Under the pieces are notes generated by a model that saw only the letters and a program-made list of their open reading frames with translations, searched no databases and had not been told where the DNA came from. A DNA stretch of 64,000 bases from JAQIBY01 sp963676165. GTDB lineage: Bacteria > Bacteroidota > Bacteroidia > Bacteroidales > ML635J-15. The position numbers and the translations under genes were made by a program. How positions within the stretch are numbered: position 1 is the first letter of the stretch; every line of letters begins with the position of its first letter. The DNA is taken from assembly GCA_963676165.1 (NCBI GenBank), contig OY781043.1, forward strand, positions 2,356,001 through 2,420,000, read 5' to 3'. Shown here piece by piece: positions 7,396 through 16,300 of the stretch.

Positions 7396-9168
7396 ATGAG
7401 TACACTATCAAAACTACAAACTCATATGGCAGGCAGAAAAGCCTTACTGCCATTGTCATTAGTATTGTCAGCACTCAGTGCTTTGGCGGGGATGGCCCCG
7501 TACATTTTAATCTGGTTCATCATCCGTGAATTCATCACAGCGGGAGGAGTTTCGTCTTCAGGGCTTATTCAGAATTATGCATGGTGGGCAGCAGGGCTCG
7601 CCATAGCCAGTATTCTCATTTATTTTTCGGCCTTATCTGTTTCTCACCTTGCAGCTTTCCGGGTTGAAACCAATATGAGGCGCTATGCAATGAAAAAAGT
7701 CGTCAATATGCCGCTTGGTTTCTTTGACAATAATACCAGCGGGCGTATCCGAAAGATCATCGACGACAATGCCAGCATTACCCATACCTTCCTCGCACAT
7801 CAACTGCCTGATCTTGCAGCCACCGTTATAATGCCGGTAACAGCCTCTGTATTAATATTTGTTTTCGACTGGCGGCTGGGACTGGCTTGTCTTGCTCCCG
7901 TCGTTTTTTCAATGTTCATAATGGGCTTTATGATGGGTAAAAAAGGCCGGTATTTTATGCAAAGCTATATGGATTCCCTCGAAGAAATGAACACCGAAGC
8001 AGTTGAATATGTGCGGGGAATTCCTGTTGTTAAAGTGTTTCAGCAAACGGTTTTTTCATTTAAAAACTTCTACAACAGCATTGTAAAATACAAAAACATG
8101 GTATTCTCATACACCAAAATGTGGCAATTCCCCATGTCAGCATATACGGTAATAATTAATGGATTCTCATTTTTCATTGTTCCTGTAGCTATTTTACTGA
8201 TCGGAAACTCCGGTGATTATGCAACGGTTATTCTGAATATGTTCCTTTACGTTCTCATCGTGCCCGTTTTTTCGCAAAGCATTATGAAAAGTATGTATAT
8301 GAACCAGGCTTTCGGACAGGCAAAAGAAGCCATCGACCGCCTGGAAAACCTGACATCAACCGAACCATTGCCTGTTTCTGAAAATCCCCGGGCAATGGAC
8401 AACTACAACATACAGTTCAATCATGTTTCGTTCAGCTATCCGGGAGTCAATAAAAAAGCGGTCAGCAATGTAAGTTTTGATATCAGGAAAGGGCAAACCG
8501 TTGCTCTTGTAGGCGCTTCGGGAGGAGGAAAAACAACGATTGCCCGTCTTGTCCCCCGTTTTTGGGATGTCGATGAAGGCGAGGTTCTCATTGGCGGAAT
8601 TAATGTTAAAGATATTGATAACAAAGATTTAATGAACCATATTTCCTTTGTTTTTCAAAATACCCGTTTGTTTAAAACAACATTGCTGGAAAATATCAAA
8701 TACGGAAACCATGCCGCTTCAATGGAAGAGGTTAAGCGGGCTGTTGACCTGGCACAATGCCGCGAAATAATTGATCGTCTGCCCGATGGATTGAACACAA
8801 AAATAGGAACAGAAGGAACCTATCTTTCAGGTGGCGAACAACAGCGCATTGCTTTGGCACGTGCAATTCTGAAAAACGCTCCTATTGTAGTTCTCGACGA
8901 GGCAACCGCGTTTACCGACCCCGAAAATGAACACCTGATACAACAAGCCCTGAAAAAACTAACAGAAGGCAAAACGGTATTAATGATCGCCCACCGCCTT
9001 ACCAGCATTATGGATGCGGATAAAATACTGGTGATCAATGAAGGGGAAATTGCAGAACAGGGCACACACAATGAATTATTAAACCATGGAGGAATTTATA
9101 CAAAAATGTGGAACGAATACCAGAAGTCCGTACAATGGACTATCGGAAAGGAGGTTTGTCATGCTTAA
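7396..9168 (+). CDS. ABC transporter half-unit (permease-ATPase), YbtP/Q-IrtA/B-like
   Basis: 590 residues: an exporter-fold membrane domain with about six helices (about 15-315), then a nucleotide-binding domain. Walker A is VGASGGGKTT (about 371-380), the signature is LSGGEQQR (about 477), Walker B is IVVLDEATAF, and HRLT holds the switch His. After Walker B the sequence is TDPENE rather than the usual SLDPENE. From memory an AF-x-DPE variant is typical of half-transporters that take up iron siderophores despite an exporter fold (YbtP/Q, IrtA/B). It should pair with the product of the next gene, whose start overlaps by 8 bases. Substrate is unknown; iron-siderophore or haem-related cargo is inferred from the neighbourhood. 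Confidence 0.85.
   Translation: MSTLSKLQTHMAGRKALLPLSLVLSALSALAGMAPYILIWFIIREFITAGGVSSSGLIQNYAWWAAGLAIASILIYFSALSVSHLAAFRVETNMRRYAMKKVVNMPLGFFDNNTSGRIRKIIDDNASITHTFLAHQLPDLAATVIMPVTASVLIFVFDWRLGLACLAPVVFSMFIMGFMMGKKGRYFMQSYMDSLEEMNTEAVEYVRGIPVVKVFQQTVFSFKNFYNSIVKYKNMVFSYTKMWQFPMSAYTVIINGFSFFIVPVAILLIGNSGDYATVILNMFLYVLIVPVFSQSIMKSMYMNQAFGQAKEAIDRLENLTSTEPLPVSENPRAMDNYNIQFNHVSFSYPGVNKKAVSNVSFDIRKGQTVALVGASGGGKTTIARLVPRFWDVDEGEVLIGGINVKDIDNKDLMNHISFVFQNTRLFKTTLLENIKYGNHAASMEEVKRAVDLAQCREIIDRLPDGLNTKIGTEGTYLSGGEQQRIALARAILKNAPIVVLDEATAFTDPENEHLIQQALKKLTEGKTVLMIAHRLTSIMDADKILVINEGEIAEQGTHNELLNHGGIYTKMWNEYQKSVQWTIGKEVCHA
9147..9154 (+). promoter_or_regulatory. Strong ribosome binding site fixing the second ABC gene start
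   Basis: AAAGGAGG lies 6 bases before the ATG at 9161, inside the end of the first ABC gene. A Shine-Dalgarno this strong is uncommon in Bacteroidota and picks ATG 9161 over the in-frame ATG at 9086. Confidence 0.7.
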
Positions 9169-10900
9169 AACAATACAACGCCGTCTGTCTCTTTCAGAAA
9201 AAGGGGCAAAAGATTTTATCAAAGGAACCTTATGGACAGTTTTGCTTGATATAGCCCTGATGCTTCCTGCGGTATTTATTTTTCTTTTCCTTGACGAATA
9301 TTTAAATAAAATATTCGATCCGTCTTTAACCATTGCACATGGATTATGGTACTATATTTTACTCGGCATTGGGTTCATGCTAATTATGTTTGTCATAGCC
9401 ATGGTACAATATAAAAGTACTTTCACAACCATTTACGAAGAAAGTGCCAATCGCCGGATCTCTCTGGCAGAAAAACTCAGAATATTACCACTGGCTTTCT
9501 TTGCAGAGAAAAACCTCTCTGATCTCACCTCAACCATAATGAATGACAATACCGACCTGGAACATACGTTTTCGCACGCCGTACCCCAACTGTTTGCATC
9601 GGTTATCAGCATTGTTTTGGTAGCTATCGGTTTGTTTTTCTATAACTGGCAATTATCCCTGGCTTTGTTTTGGGTCGTTCCCTTTGCCGCAGGCATACTG
9701 TTTCTTTCGAAAAAGCGGATTGACAAAGAAAACCAGGTTGGCTACAAAACAAAACGTGATGTAAGCGAAAAAATCCAGGAAGGCTTGGATACGGTTCAGG
9801 AAATTAAATCATATAACGAGGAAAACACGTATGTCAAAGAATTAAATGCAACGATTGACAAATATGAGAAACAACTGATACGCGGCGAATTACTGACCGG
9901 GGTTTTGGTCAACTCGTCACAAAGTTTTCTAAAACTCGGGCTGGCCGGTGTAATCATTGTTGGAGCAGGCATGGTTGCAGCAGGGAGCACAAGCCTGTTT
10001 GTTTATTTTATTTTCCTTATGATCTCGGCAAGCATTTACAATCCTGTAAACGAAGTATTTAACAACCTGGCCGCATTATTATATCTTAACGTAAGGATTA
10101 ACCGCATGAACGAAATGCAGGGCTTACCTATTCAGCAAGGGAAAAAAGATTTCGTCCCGGGGAACTTTGATATTGAATTCAAAAACGTAGATTTTGCTTA
10201 TGAAGAAGGCAAACAGGTACTTAAAGATGTATCTTTTACCGCAAGACAAGGTGAAATAACTGCTTTAGTAGGCCCTTCAGGCGGAGGAAAAAGCACATCG
10301 GCAAAACTGGCAGCCCGTTTCTGGGACATCAACAAAGGGAAAATAACTCTTGGCGGCCAGGATATCAGCAAAACAGAACCGGAAACGCTTCTTAAAAATT
10401 ATTCCGTAGTATTCCAGGATGTTGTTCTTTTCAATGCCTCCATCAAGGATAATATCCGGCTTGGGAAACGCAATGCCACTGATGAAGAAGTAATACATGT
10501 GGCAAAACTGGCTCAATGTGACGAATTTGTACGCAAAATGCCTGACGGTTACAATACCATTATCGGCGAAAACGGAGAAACCCTTTCCGGGGGTGAACGT
10601 CAGCGTATCTCCATTGCCCGTGCCCTGTTGAAAGATGCTCCGATTGTATTATTAGATGAGGCAACAGCGTCACTTGACGTAGAAAACGAAACCAAAATTC
10701 AGGCGGGAATATCGGAGCTTATCAGGAATAAAACAGTTTTAATTATTGCCCACCGGATGCGTACCGTGGCCAATGCCGATAAAATTGTGGTACTGGAAAA
10801 CGGCAGAGTTGCCGAAAGCGGATCTCCTGAATTGTTAAAAATACAAAACGGAATTTTTGCAAAAATGGTGGACAGGCAAATGCAAACAGGAAATGTTTAA
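9161..10900 (+). CDS. ABC transporter half-unit (permease-ATPase), partner of the preceding gene
   Basis: 579 residues from ATG 9161, chosen because AAAGGAGG precedes it and an upstream start at 9086 would overlap the first ABC gene by 83 bases. The membrane domain has about six helices (about 20-310). The ATPase carries VGPSGGGKST (Walker A), LSGGERQR (signature), IVLLDEATASLDVENE (Walker B and a canonical D-loop) and AHRMRT. The other subunit has an altered D-loop region, so this looks like an asymmetric heterodimer. It probably works with the 7396 product under the TetR regulator. Confidence 0.9.
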   Translation: MLKTIQRRLSLSEKGAKDFIKGTLWTVLLDIALMLPAVFIFLFLDEYLNKIFDPSLTIAHGLWYYILLGIGFMLIMFVIAMVQYKSTFTTIYEESANRRISLAEKLRILPLAFFAEKNLSDLTSTIMNDNTDLEHTFSHAVPQLFASVISIVLVAIGLFFYNWQLSLALFWVVPFAAGILFLSKKRIDKENQVGYKTKRDVSEKIQEGLDTVQEIKSYNEENTYVKELNATIDKYEKQLIRGELLTGVLVNSSQSFLKLGLAGVIIVGAGMVAAGSTSLFVYFIFLMISASIYNPVNEVFNNLAALLYLNVRINRMNEMQGLPIQQGKKDFVPGNFDIEFKNVDFAYEEGKQVLKDVSFTARQGEITALVGPSGGGKSTSAKLAARFWDINKGKITLGGQDISKTEPETLLKNYSVVFQDVVLFNASIKDNIRLGKRNATDEEVIHVAKLAQCDEFVRKMPDGYNTIIGENGETLSGGERQRISIARALLKDAPIVLLDEATASLDVENETKIQAGISELIRNKTVLIIAHRMRTVANADKIVVLENGRVAESGSPELLKIQNGIFAKMVDRQMQTGNV

Positions 10901-10906
10901 AGGCAG

Positions 10907-11575
10907 ATGATGAAAAACAGAATAGAAAATGAAAGAAAATTCTGGGATGCTTTTTCAGGGAAGTATGACAAGCACACCGGGAAGAAAAGCAAAAGCACAT
11001 ACGACAGATTATTTGAGTCCTTTGCCGAAGATACCGGGGAAACCAAACGCTTACTGGAGATAGCAACCGGCACAGGTTTAATTTCCCTGAAACTGAGTCA
11101 ACAGATCCCGGATATTACAGCAACAGACCTATCGCCTGAAATGATAAAAATTGCAAGAGCAAAAGCAGAAAAACAAGCAGTAAGAAATGTAAATTTCCAG
11201 GTAGAAGATGCCTGTAACTTAGGTTTCCCCGGCAATAGTTATGATACCATTATTGCGTCAAACGTACTGCACCTGCTTTTTGATCCGGCACTGGCTCTGC
11301 AGGAAATAAAACGGGTATTAACGGATGGGGGCATTCTTATTGCCCCCACCTATTGCCACGGAGCAAACCCGGGGAGTCATGTATTTTCAAGGCTTATGGG
11401 GCTCAGCGGTTTTAAAGCCCGTTCGAGATGGTCAATCGGGTCATTTCAAAAATTCATTCGTAACAATGAGTTCGAAATCATTAAATGTCAAAGAATTAAA
11501 GGGGTGATACCAATGGCTTACCTGGTTGCCAGGAACAAACCCGGAACTCATGAAAAAGAACCCAAAAGCAAATAA
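10907..11575 (+). CDS. Class I SAM-dependent methyltransferase
   Basis: 222 residues with a Rossmann-type methyltransferase core: motif I LLEIATGTGLISLKLS (about 45-60), acidic loop TDLSPEMIKIARAKAE (about 71-86), motif IV region DTIIASNVLHLLFDPALALQ, then REI/KRVLTDGGILI. The pattern is the UbiE/Methyltransf_11 type, which acts on many small molecules. ATGs at 10907 and 10910 are both possible. It follows the second ABC gene by 6 bases, so it belongs to that transcript. The substrate may be the transported molecule, but nothing in the sequence shows this. Confidence 0.85.
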   Translation: MMKNRIENERKFWDAFSGKYDKHTGKKSKSTYDRLFESFAEDTGETKRLLEIATGTGLISLKLSQQIPDITATDLSPEMIKIARAKAEKQAVRNVNFQVEDACNLGFPGNSYDTIIASNVLHLLFDPALALQEIKRVLTDGGILIAPTYCHGANPGSHVFSRLMGLSGFKARSRWSIGSFQKFIRNNEFEIIKCQRIKGVIPMAYLVARNKPGTHEKEPKSK

Positions 11576-11578
11576 CTT

Positions 11579-12517
11579 ATGGAAGGATATAATCATCAGC
11601 ATCATTCTCATAAACATCACCACAACAATTTACACGGCAGGGGCCTCCTATGGGCTACATTGTTAAATTTGTCCATAACCATAGTGCAAATTGCCGGAGG
11701 AATACTTTCCAACAGTTTATCCCTGTTGTCTGATGCATTGCATAATCTGGGTGATTCATCTGCCGTTTTTATCGCATTTATAGCAGGAAAAATCAGTAAA
11801 AAAAATGCAGATGTTAAACATACATTTGGTTATAAACGAGTAGAAATACTTACGGCTCTTTTTAATGCTATTCTGCTTATTGCAATTTGTATTTTCCTGT
11901 TTTACCAGGCTTATCAACGATTTTTAAATCCCGAACCCATCAAAGGAAAGCTTATGCTGACCGTAGCAATATTCGGGTTACTGGCAAACCTTATTTCAGT
12001 CATAGTATTACATAAGGATAGATCACATAATCTAAATATTAAAGCTGCTTATATGCACCTGCTGGGAGACACCCTGTCGTCAGTTGCAGTTATTGCCGGA
12101 GGTATTGCAATCTGGCAATTCAACATTTATTGGCTGGACCCGCTTATTACGGTATTAGTCGGAATTTATATCATATGGCATACATGGAGTATCGTAAAAG
12201 AATCTCTAAATATCCTGATGCAATCTGCCCCGGGAAATATAGACCTTCAAAAAATAAAAGAGGAAGTGGAACATCTCGAAAATGTGGATAATATTCATCA
12301 TGTCCATATCTGGCAACTTAATGATTCACAGATTCACCTTGAAGCCCATCTAAACCTCAATAAAAATATGAATATGACAGAAATGATGTCTATACGAGAG
12401 AAAACAGAAAATATTTTACGAAAAAAATTCGGAATACAACACATCACCCTGCAAACAGGATATAACTGCTGTAATGGATTATGCCAGTTAATTATCGATA
12501 ACAGATCACGGATTTGA
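11579..12517 (+). CDS. Cation diffusion facilitator, zinc-type (CzcD/ZitB-like)
   Basis: 312 residues. The N-terminus is His-rich (about nine His in residues 6-19), followed by six membrane helices and a cytosolic C-terminal domain with VDNIHHVHIWQLND. The metal site motifs are H55-x3-D59 in helix 2 (LHNLGD) and H160-x3-D164 in helix 5 (MHLLGD). The His/Asp pair in both helices is the pattern of Zn2+-selective CDF exporters. It exchanges metal for protons at the inner membrane and exports it. It starts 3 bases after the methyltransferase stop, so it closes the TetR-ABC transcript. Confidence 0.95.
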   Translation: MEGYNHQHHSHKHHHNNLHGRGLLWATLLNLSITIVQIAGGILSNSLSLLSDALHNLGDSSAVFIAFIAGKISKKNADVKHTFGYKRVEILTALFNAILLIAICIFLFYQAYQRFLNPEPIKGKLMLTVAIFGLLANLISVIVLHKDRSHNLNIKAAYMHLLGDTLSSVAVIAGGIAIWQFNIYWLDPLITVLVGIYIIWHTWSIVKESLNILMQSAPGNIDLQKIKEEVEHLENVDNIHHVHIWQLNDSQIHLEAHLNLNKNMNMTEMMSIREKTENILRKKFGIQHITLQTGYNCCNGLCQLIIDNRSRI

Positions 12518-12878
12518 TATGCCTGAAAATGAAAAAATGGCCCCGAACCACCAGGACCATTTTCTAACCCTAAAACCAAATCAACTATGAAAAAAACAAA
12601 TTGTTAAGCCAATGCCTCACAAATTATTTTAACGATACAAACATATGCTGTTTTTTAATTCAAAAACATGACGTTTTACACTTAATTTTGCATATTATAT
12701 GATCATACGTCCTTCAACTGATAGTATATTATTTTATTCAACTTATATATTTCATTATACCTTCTACAAATTAAAATAGCTTAATTTATTTGACTTTTTA
12801 AAGTCTAAAGCATTGTTCAACTCAGCTTTTTAGAAAACTTTACAATTCAAACATGCTACACAACACAAAACAAAGCAC
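12518..12878. other. Intergenic region between CDF transporter and the small leftward gene
   Basis: About 360 AT-rich bases with no convincing coding sequence. It contains the possible terminator at 12534-12563 and a small perfect palindrome, GACTTT-TT-AAAGTC, at 12792-12805 of unknown role. Nothing else stands out. Confidence 0.5.
12534..12563 (+). terminator. Possible terminator after the CDF gene
   Basis: AAAATGG (12534-12540) pairs with CCATTTT (12557-12563), with an extra CC/GG pair inside, 16 bases past the stop codon. The T-run is only four bases, so strength is uncertain. Confidence 0.45.
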
Positions 12879-13256
12879 CTACAAGCAGAACAAAGCATAC
12901 CGAATATCAGACAAAACAAGCATATTATGAAGTGGAATTGTAACAAAATTTTTCATAAATCTCTCCATTTCCTGTTTTGGAGGGATTAAAACAAATTCTA
13001 AATTTTGATTTTTACTGCTGGCAATTTCTTCTCTCAATTGAAATAATTGTTTATTTGTAAGATTTGATTTAGCGAGTTTGCTCATATCGATAACAATTCT
13101 ATTTTCAGCATATTCTTTTCCAAGAGATTTTAAATCACAAAACAGTTGAAAGACTGGCTCAAAATCATCAATGCACTGTAAACCAATAATTAAGTGACTA
13201 GGTTGTCGTACAATACTACAATTCTGCTCATACAAATTTTTCTGCTCCAAATTCAT
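12879..13256 (-). CDS. Small protein of unknown function behind the sensor kinase
   Basis: 125 residues, no signal peptide or membrane helix. I do not recognise the family. The middle (RIVIDMSKLAKSNLTNKQLF, then LEFVLIPPKQEMERFMKNFV) has the alternating strand-helix feel of STAS-like or other small alpha/beta signalling domains, which is only an impression. It lies 81 bases downstream of the large histidine kinase on the same strand and may be co-transcribed or act as a partner. TAGTTTTG (13268-13261 on the minus strand) sits 4 bases before the ATG and could be a -7 element giving an almost leaderless mRNA. Confidence 0.65.
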   Translation of the reverse strand: MNLEQKNLYEQNCSIVRQPSHLIIGLQCIDDFEPVFQLFCDLKSLGKEYAENRIVIDMSKLAKSNLTNKQLFQLREEIASSKNQNLEFVLIPPKQEMERFMKNFVTIPLHNMLVLSDIRYALFCL

Positions 13257-13337
13257 GCAACAAAACTATGCTATATTTTGAATTGAGAAAACAGCATTTG
13301 TCATTAAGATGTAAACAAGGCATCAACAATAACAGAA

Positions 13338-16300
13338 TTAAATCTTATGCTTTTTAACGATAATGGAATTTGGGAGAACTAAACTAAACGTACTTCCCTC
13401 GTTGGGTTTAGACTCTAAATCAATTTTTCCACCCAGTGCTTCTGCAAGATTTTTAGATATAGACAAACCAAGACCTGCACCAGAATATTGTTTAGTGTAT
13501 GGATCTTCAACTTGATAAAAACGATTGAAGATTTTGTTTTGCTGTTCTTGATCCATTCCTATACCTGTATCACTCACATAAATGGCAAATTTATCTTGAG
13601 GGAGATATTTTGCCCCGATACAAATCTCTCCACGGCTTGTGAATTTTAAAGCATTTGACATAAAATTCGTCACGATTTGCTTCATCCTAACCTCGTCTGA
13701 GTAGATAACATCCAATCCATTTTCACAACCATTAAAAATAACATTTAGATCTTCCTTATCATTTCGATTTGAACTGTTTTTGTGAATAATATTGAGTGTT
13801 TCAAGCAACGAGAAGTTTAACAGATTTAGACTTATTTGATTTGCCTCAATTTTAGACAAATCAATAATATCATTAATCAAACTAAGCAATTGTTTGCCAT
13901 TTGACTGTATCATTTTCAGATATTCAATGCGTTCATCTTCTGAGGGATCTTCATCACTTAAAAGCAATTCAGAAAATCCAATAATCCCATTCATTGGAGT
14001 TCGAATTTCATGACTCATGTTCGCAAGAAATGCAGATTTTAATTGATCTGATTCTTCGGCTTTTACTTTTGCAATTTCAAGCTCCTTATGTTGCTGCTGC
14101 TCTTTAAGAATTGTCCAAACAATCTCAAGTTGCAATTGCAATTGATGCACATCATGTTCTGTATATGAAGTTTGTTTATTTCCAAGCATTAGAATTGCCT
14201 GGACATATCCATCCTCTACAACAGGCACCAAAACTAACTGTTTCAAATTCTTAAACCAAGCACTAAGCACTGTATTTTCATCATCATTTTGTGCCTGAAA
14301 ATGATCAATACAGATTGGTTTTTCAGAATTTACACATTGTGAAATCAAACTATCGGTCGAATAGTCTAATGCTTCACAAGTATCATTCAAATCTCTACAT
14401 TCATTATTTATACAAAGCACTTTAAGCCTTGCTTCACCTTTAGCCTCATCAATTTGACACAAACAAGCTAACTCACTGTTCGTGTATTGCATAGAATCAA
14501 TTACTATATTGTTCCACAAATCACGTTTTGTTCCAGATTTATTAATCAGTCGATACAAACTATTAAGATGCTCTTCGTACTCTTTGTTTCGCTTCTTTAT
14601 TAGTTCAAGTTCTGTAATATCATTAAAATTCACAAGGTATTTCTCCTCCCCTTCAAGTTGAATTTTTCGATATGATTTAATTACCTGAATAGGTGAATTT
14701 GTTTTATGATAAATAATACTTTCTATGTAATTTTCTGAATTCACAAATTCAGCACGTAATGGGCAATTATCAAAAAGACTACAAATCATACTGCAATCAT
14801 TCCCTTGCAATTCTTCCAAACTATACCCAATCAATTTTATAAAATAATCATTAACAAACTCAATTTCAAACGATTTATTTAATATCAATGTCCCAACAGG
14901 CAGATTATCATAAATAGTCCTTACCAACTCCTCCGATTTTCTCGCTCTTTCTTCCAATTGTTTTTGTTCGGTAATATCTCTAAACACACAAAAGCTTTGC
15001 AACATTTTCCCGTCACTTCCGTTAAGAATCGAACCATCAAGGAGTACATCAATCACTTTTGCATCCTTTCCCAACAATCTATAATAAATATCTCTTTGAT
15101 ATCCTTCAACTTTAAGTAAGCCAAAATGATTTTTAAAATCATTACGACTATCAGGATGTAAAAAATCTGTAAAATGCTTTCCAATAACATCATCCCGATC
15201 ATATCCCAGCATTCTCAACCACATGGGATTTACATCTAGCACTTCCCCTTTAGGGCTTAAAGATTGATAAGGAATAGGAGCTTCTCTATAAAGCGCTTTG
15301 TATTTCTCCTCATTTAGCTTAATCTCTGTTTGTGCTTTATGGATATCTGTAAAATCACGAACAAGCGTTATTACATGTTGATTTTCAGGGTTTTGTACAG
15401 CAGAAACATCTAACCAACGTCCCTTAATTAACACCTTCATGTTCTTCACTGGGTTTCCCTTCAAGGAGTCTTTCATCCCTTTCAGAACAGCAGGCAAGCT
15501 CTTTCTATCGAGAATATTTGGAGCAAGCTGAATTGCATTTTCCCCAATCATATTTTGTTTATCAATGCTTAGAATTTCACACAATGCACGATTAATATTT
15601 AGGATTTTTCCGACGTGGTCAACTTGTAACAACCCATCAGAAACACCATCGAATATTTCTGCGTAATTATCATAACTCTTGCGCAATTCTTGTTTCAACT
15701 TGTTTTCTTCAGTAATTTCAAAAGCAACACCTCTAACTCCTACCACGCTGTCGTTTACTACTATAGGGTTGGAAAACAATTTAATAATTCGAGAATCACC
15801 CTCATATTGAATAGTATATTCATTTCCTTTTAAACTCTCTCCCTTAGCAAGTAAAACAAGATTATTTTGTAAATCTTTGCGATTTTCCTTTCCAATAAAA
15901 TCATAAATATTGATTGGCTTTGGAGGGTTATCTAATAATGGATATCGTTTTTTGGCTTCATCGTTTACATAAACAAAGTCACCATTCAAACCAATTTCGA
16001 AGACAAATTCAGGCAACCCAGATAAAAATGCTCGGAAATCATTTTCTGATTTTTTTATTTCGTCACGAACAATTAGGCGTTCTAGACAAAACCTATACTG
16101 TTTCTCAAGTGCTTCAATAGTTTTTGGATTCCGGATAAATGAATTTTCGGGAATTAAAATTCCCAACGCTCCTTGAAGTCGATTATTTATACTCGTACCT
16201 ATCCCATAAACAATCTTTAAGCCTGTAGTTTCACTAAAAACAGATATTAATTTTCGGCTTATCATATTGGAAGCTACACTTTCAAGACCACCATGTTCAA

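Noticed and set aside
9086..9160. ATG 9086 as start of the second ABC gene
   Set aside because: It would overlap the first gene by 83 bases, while ATG 9161 has a strong AAAGGAGG site.
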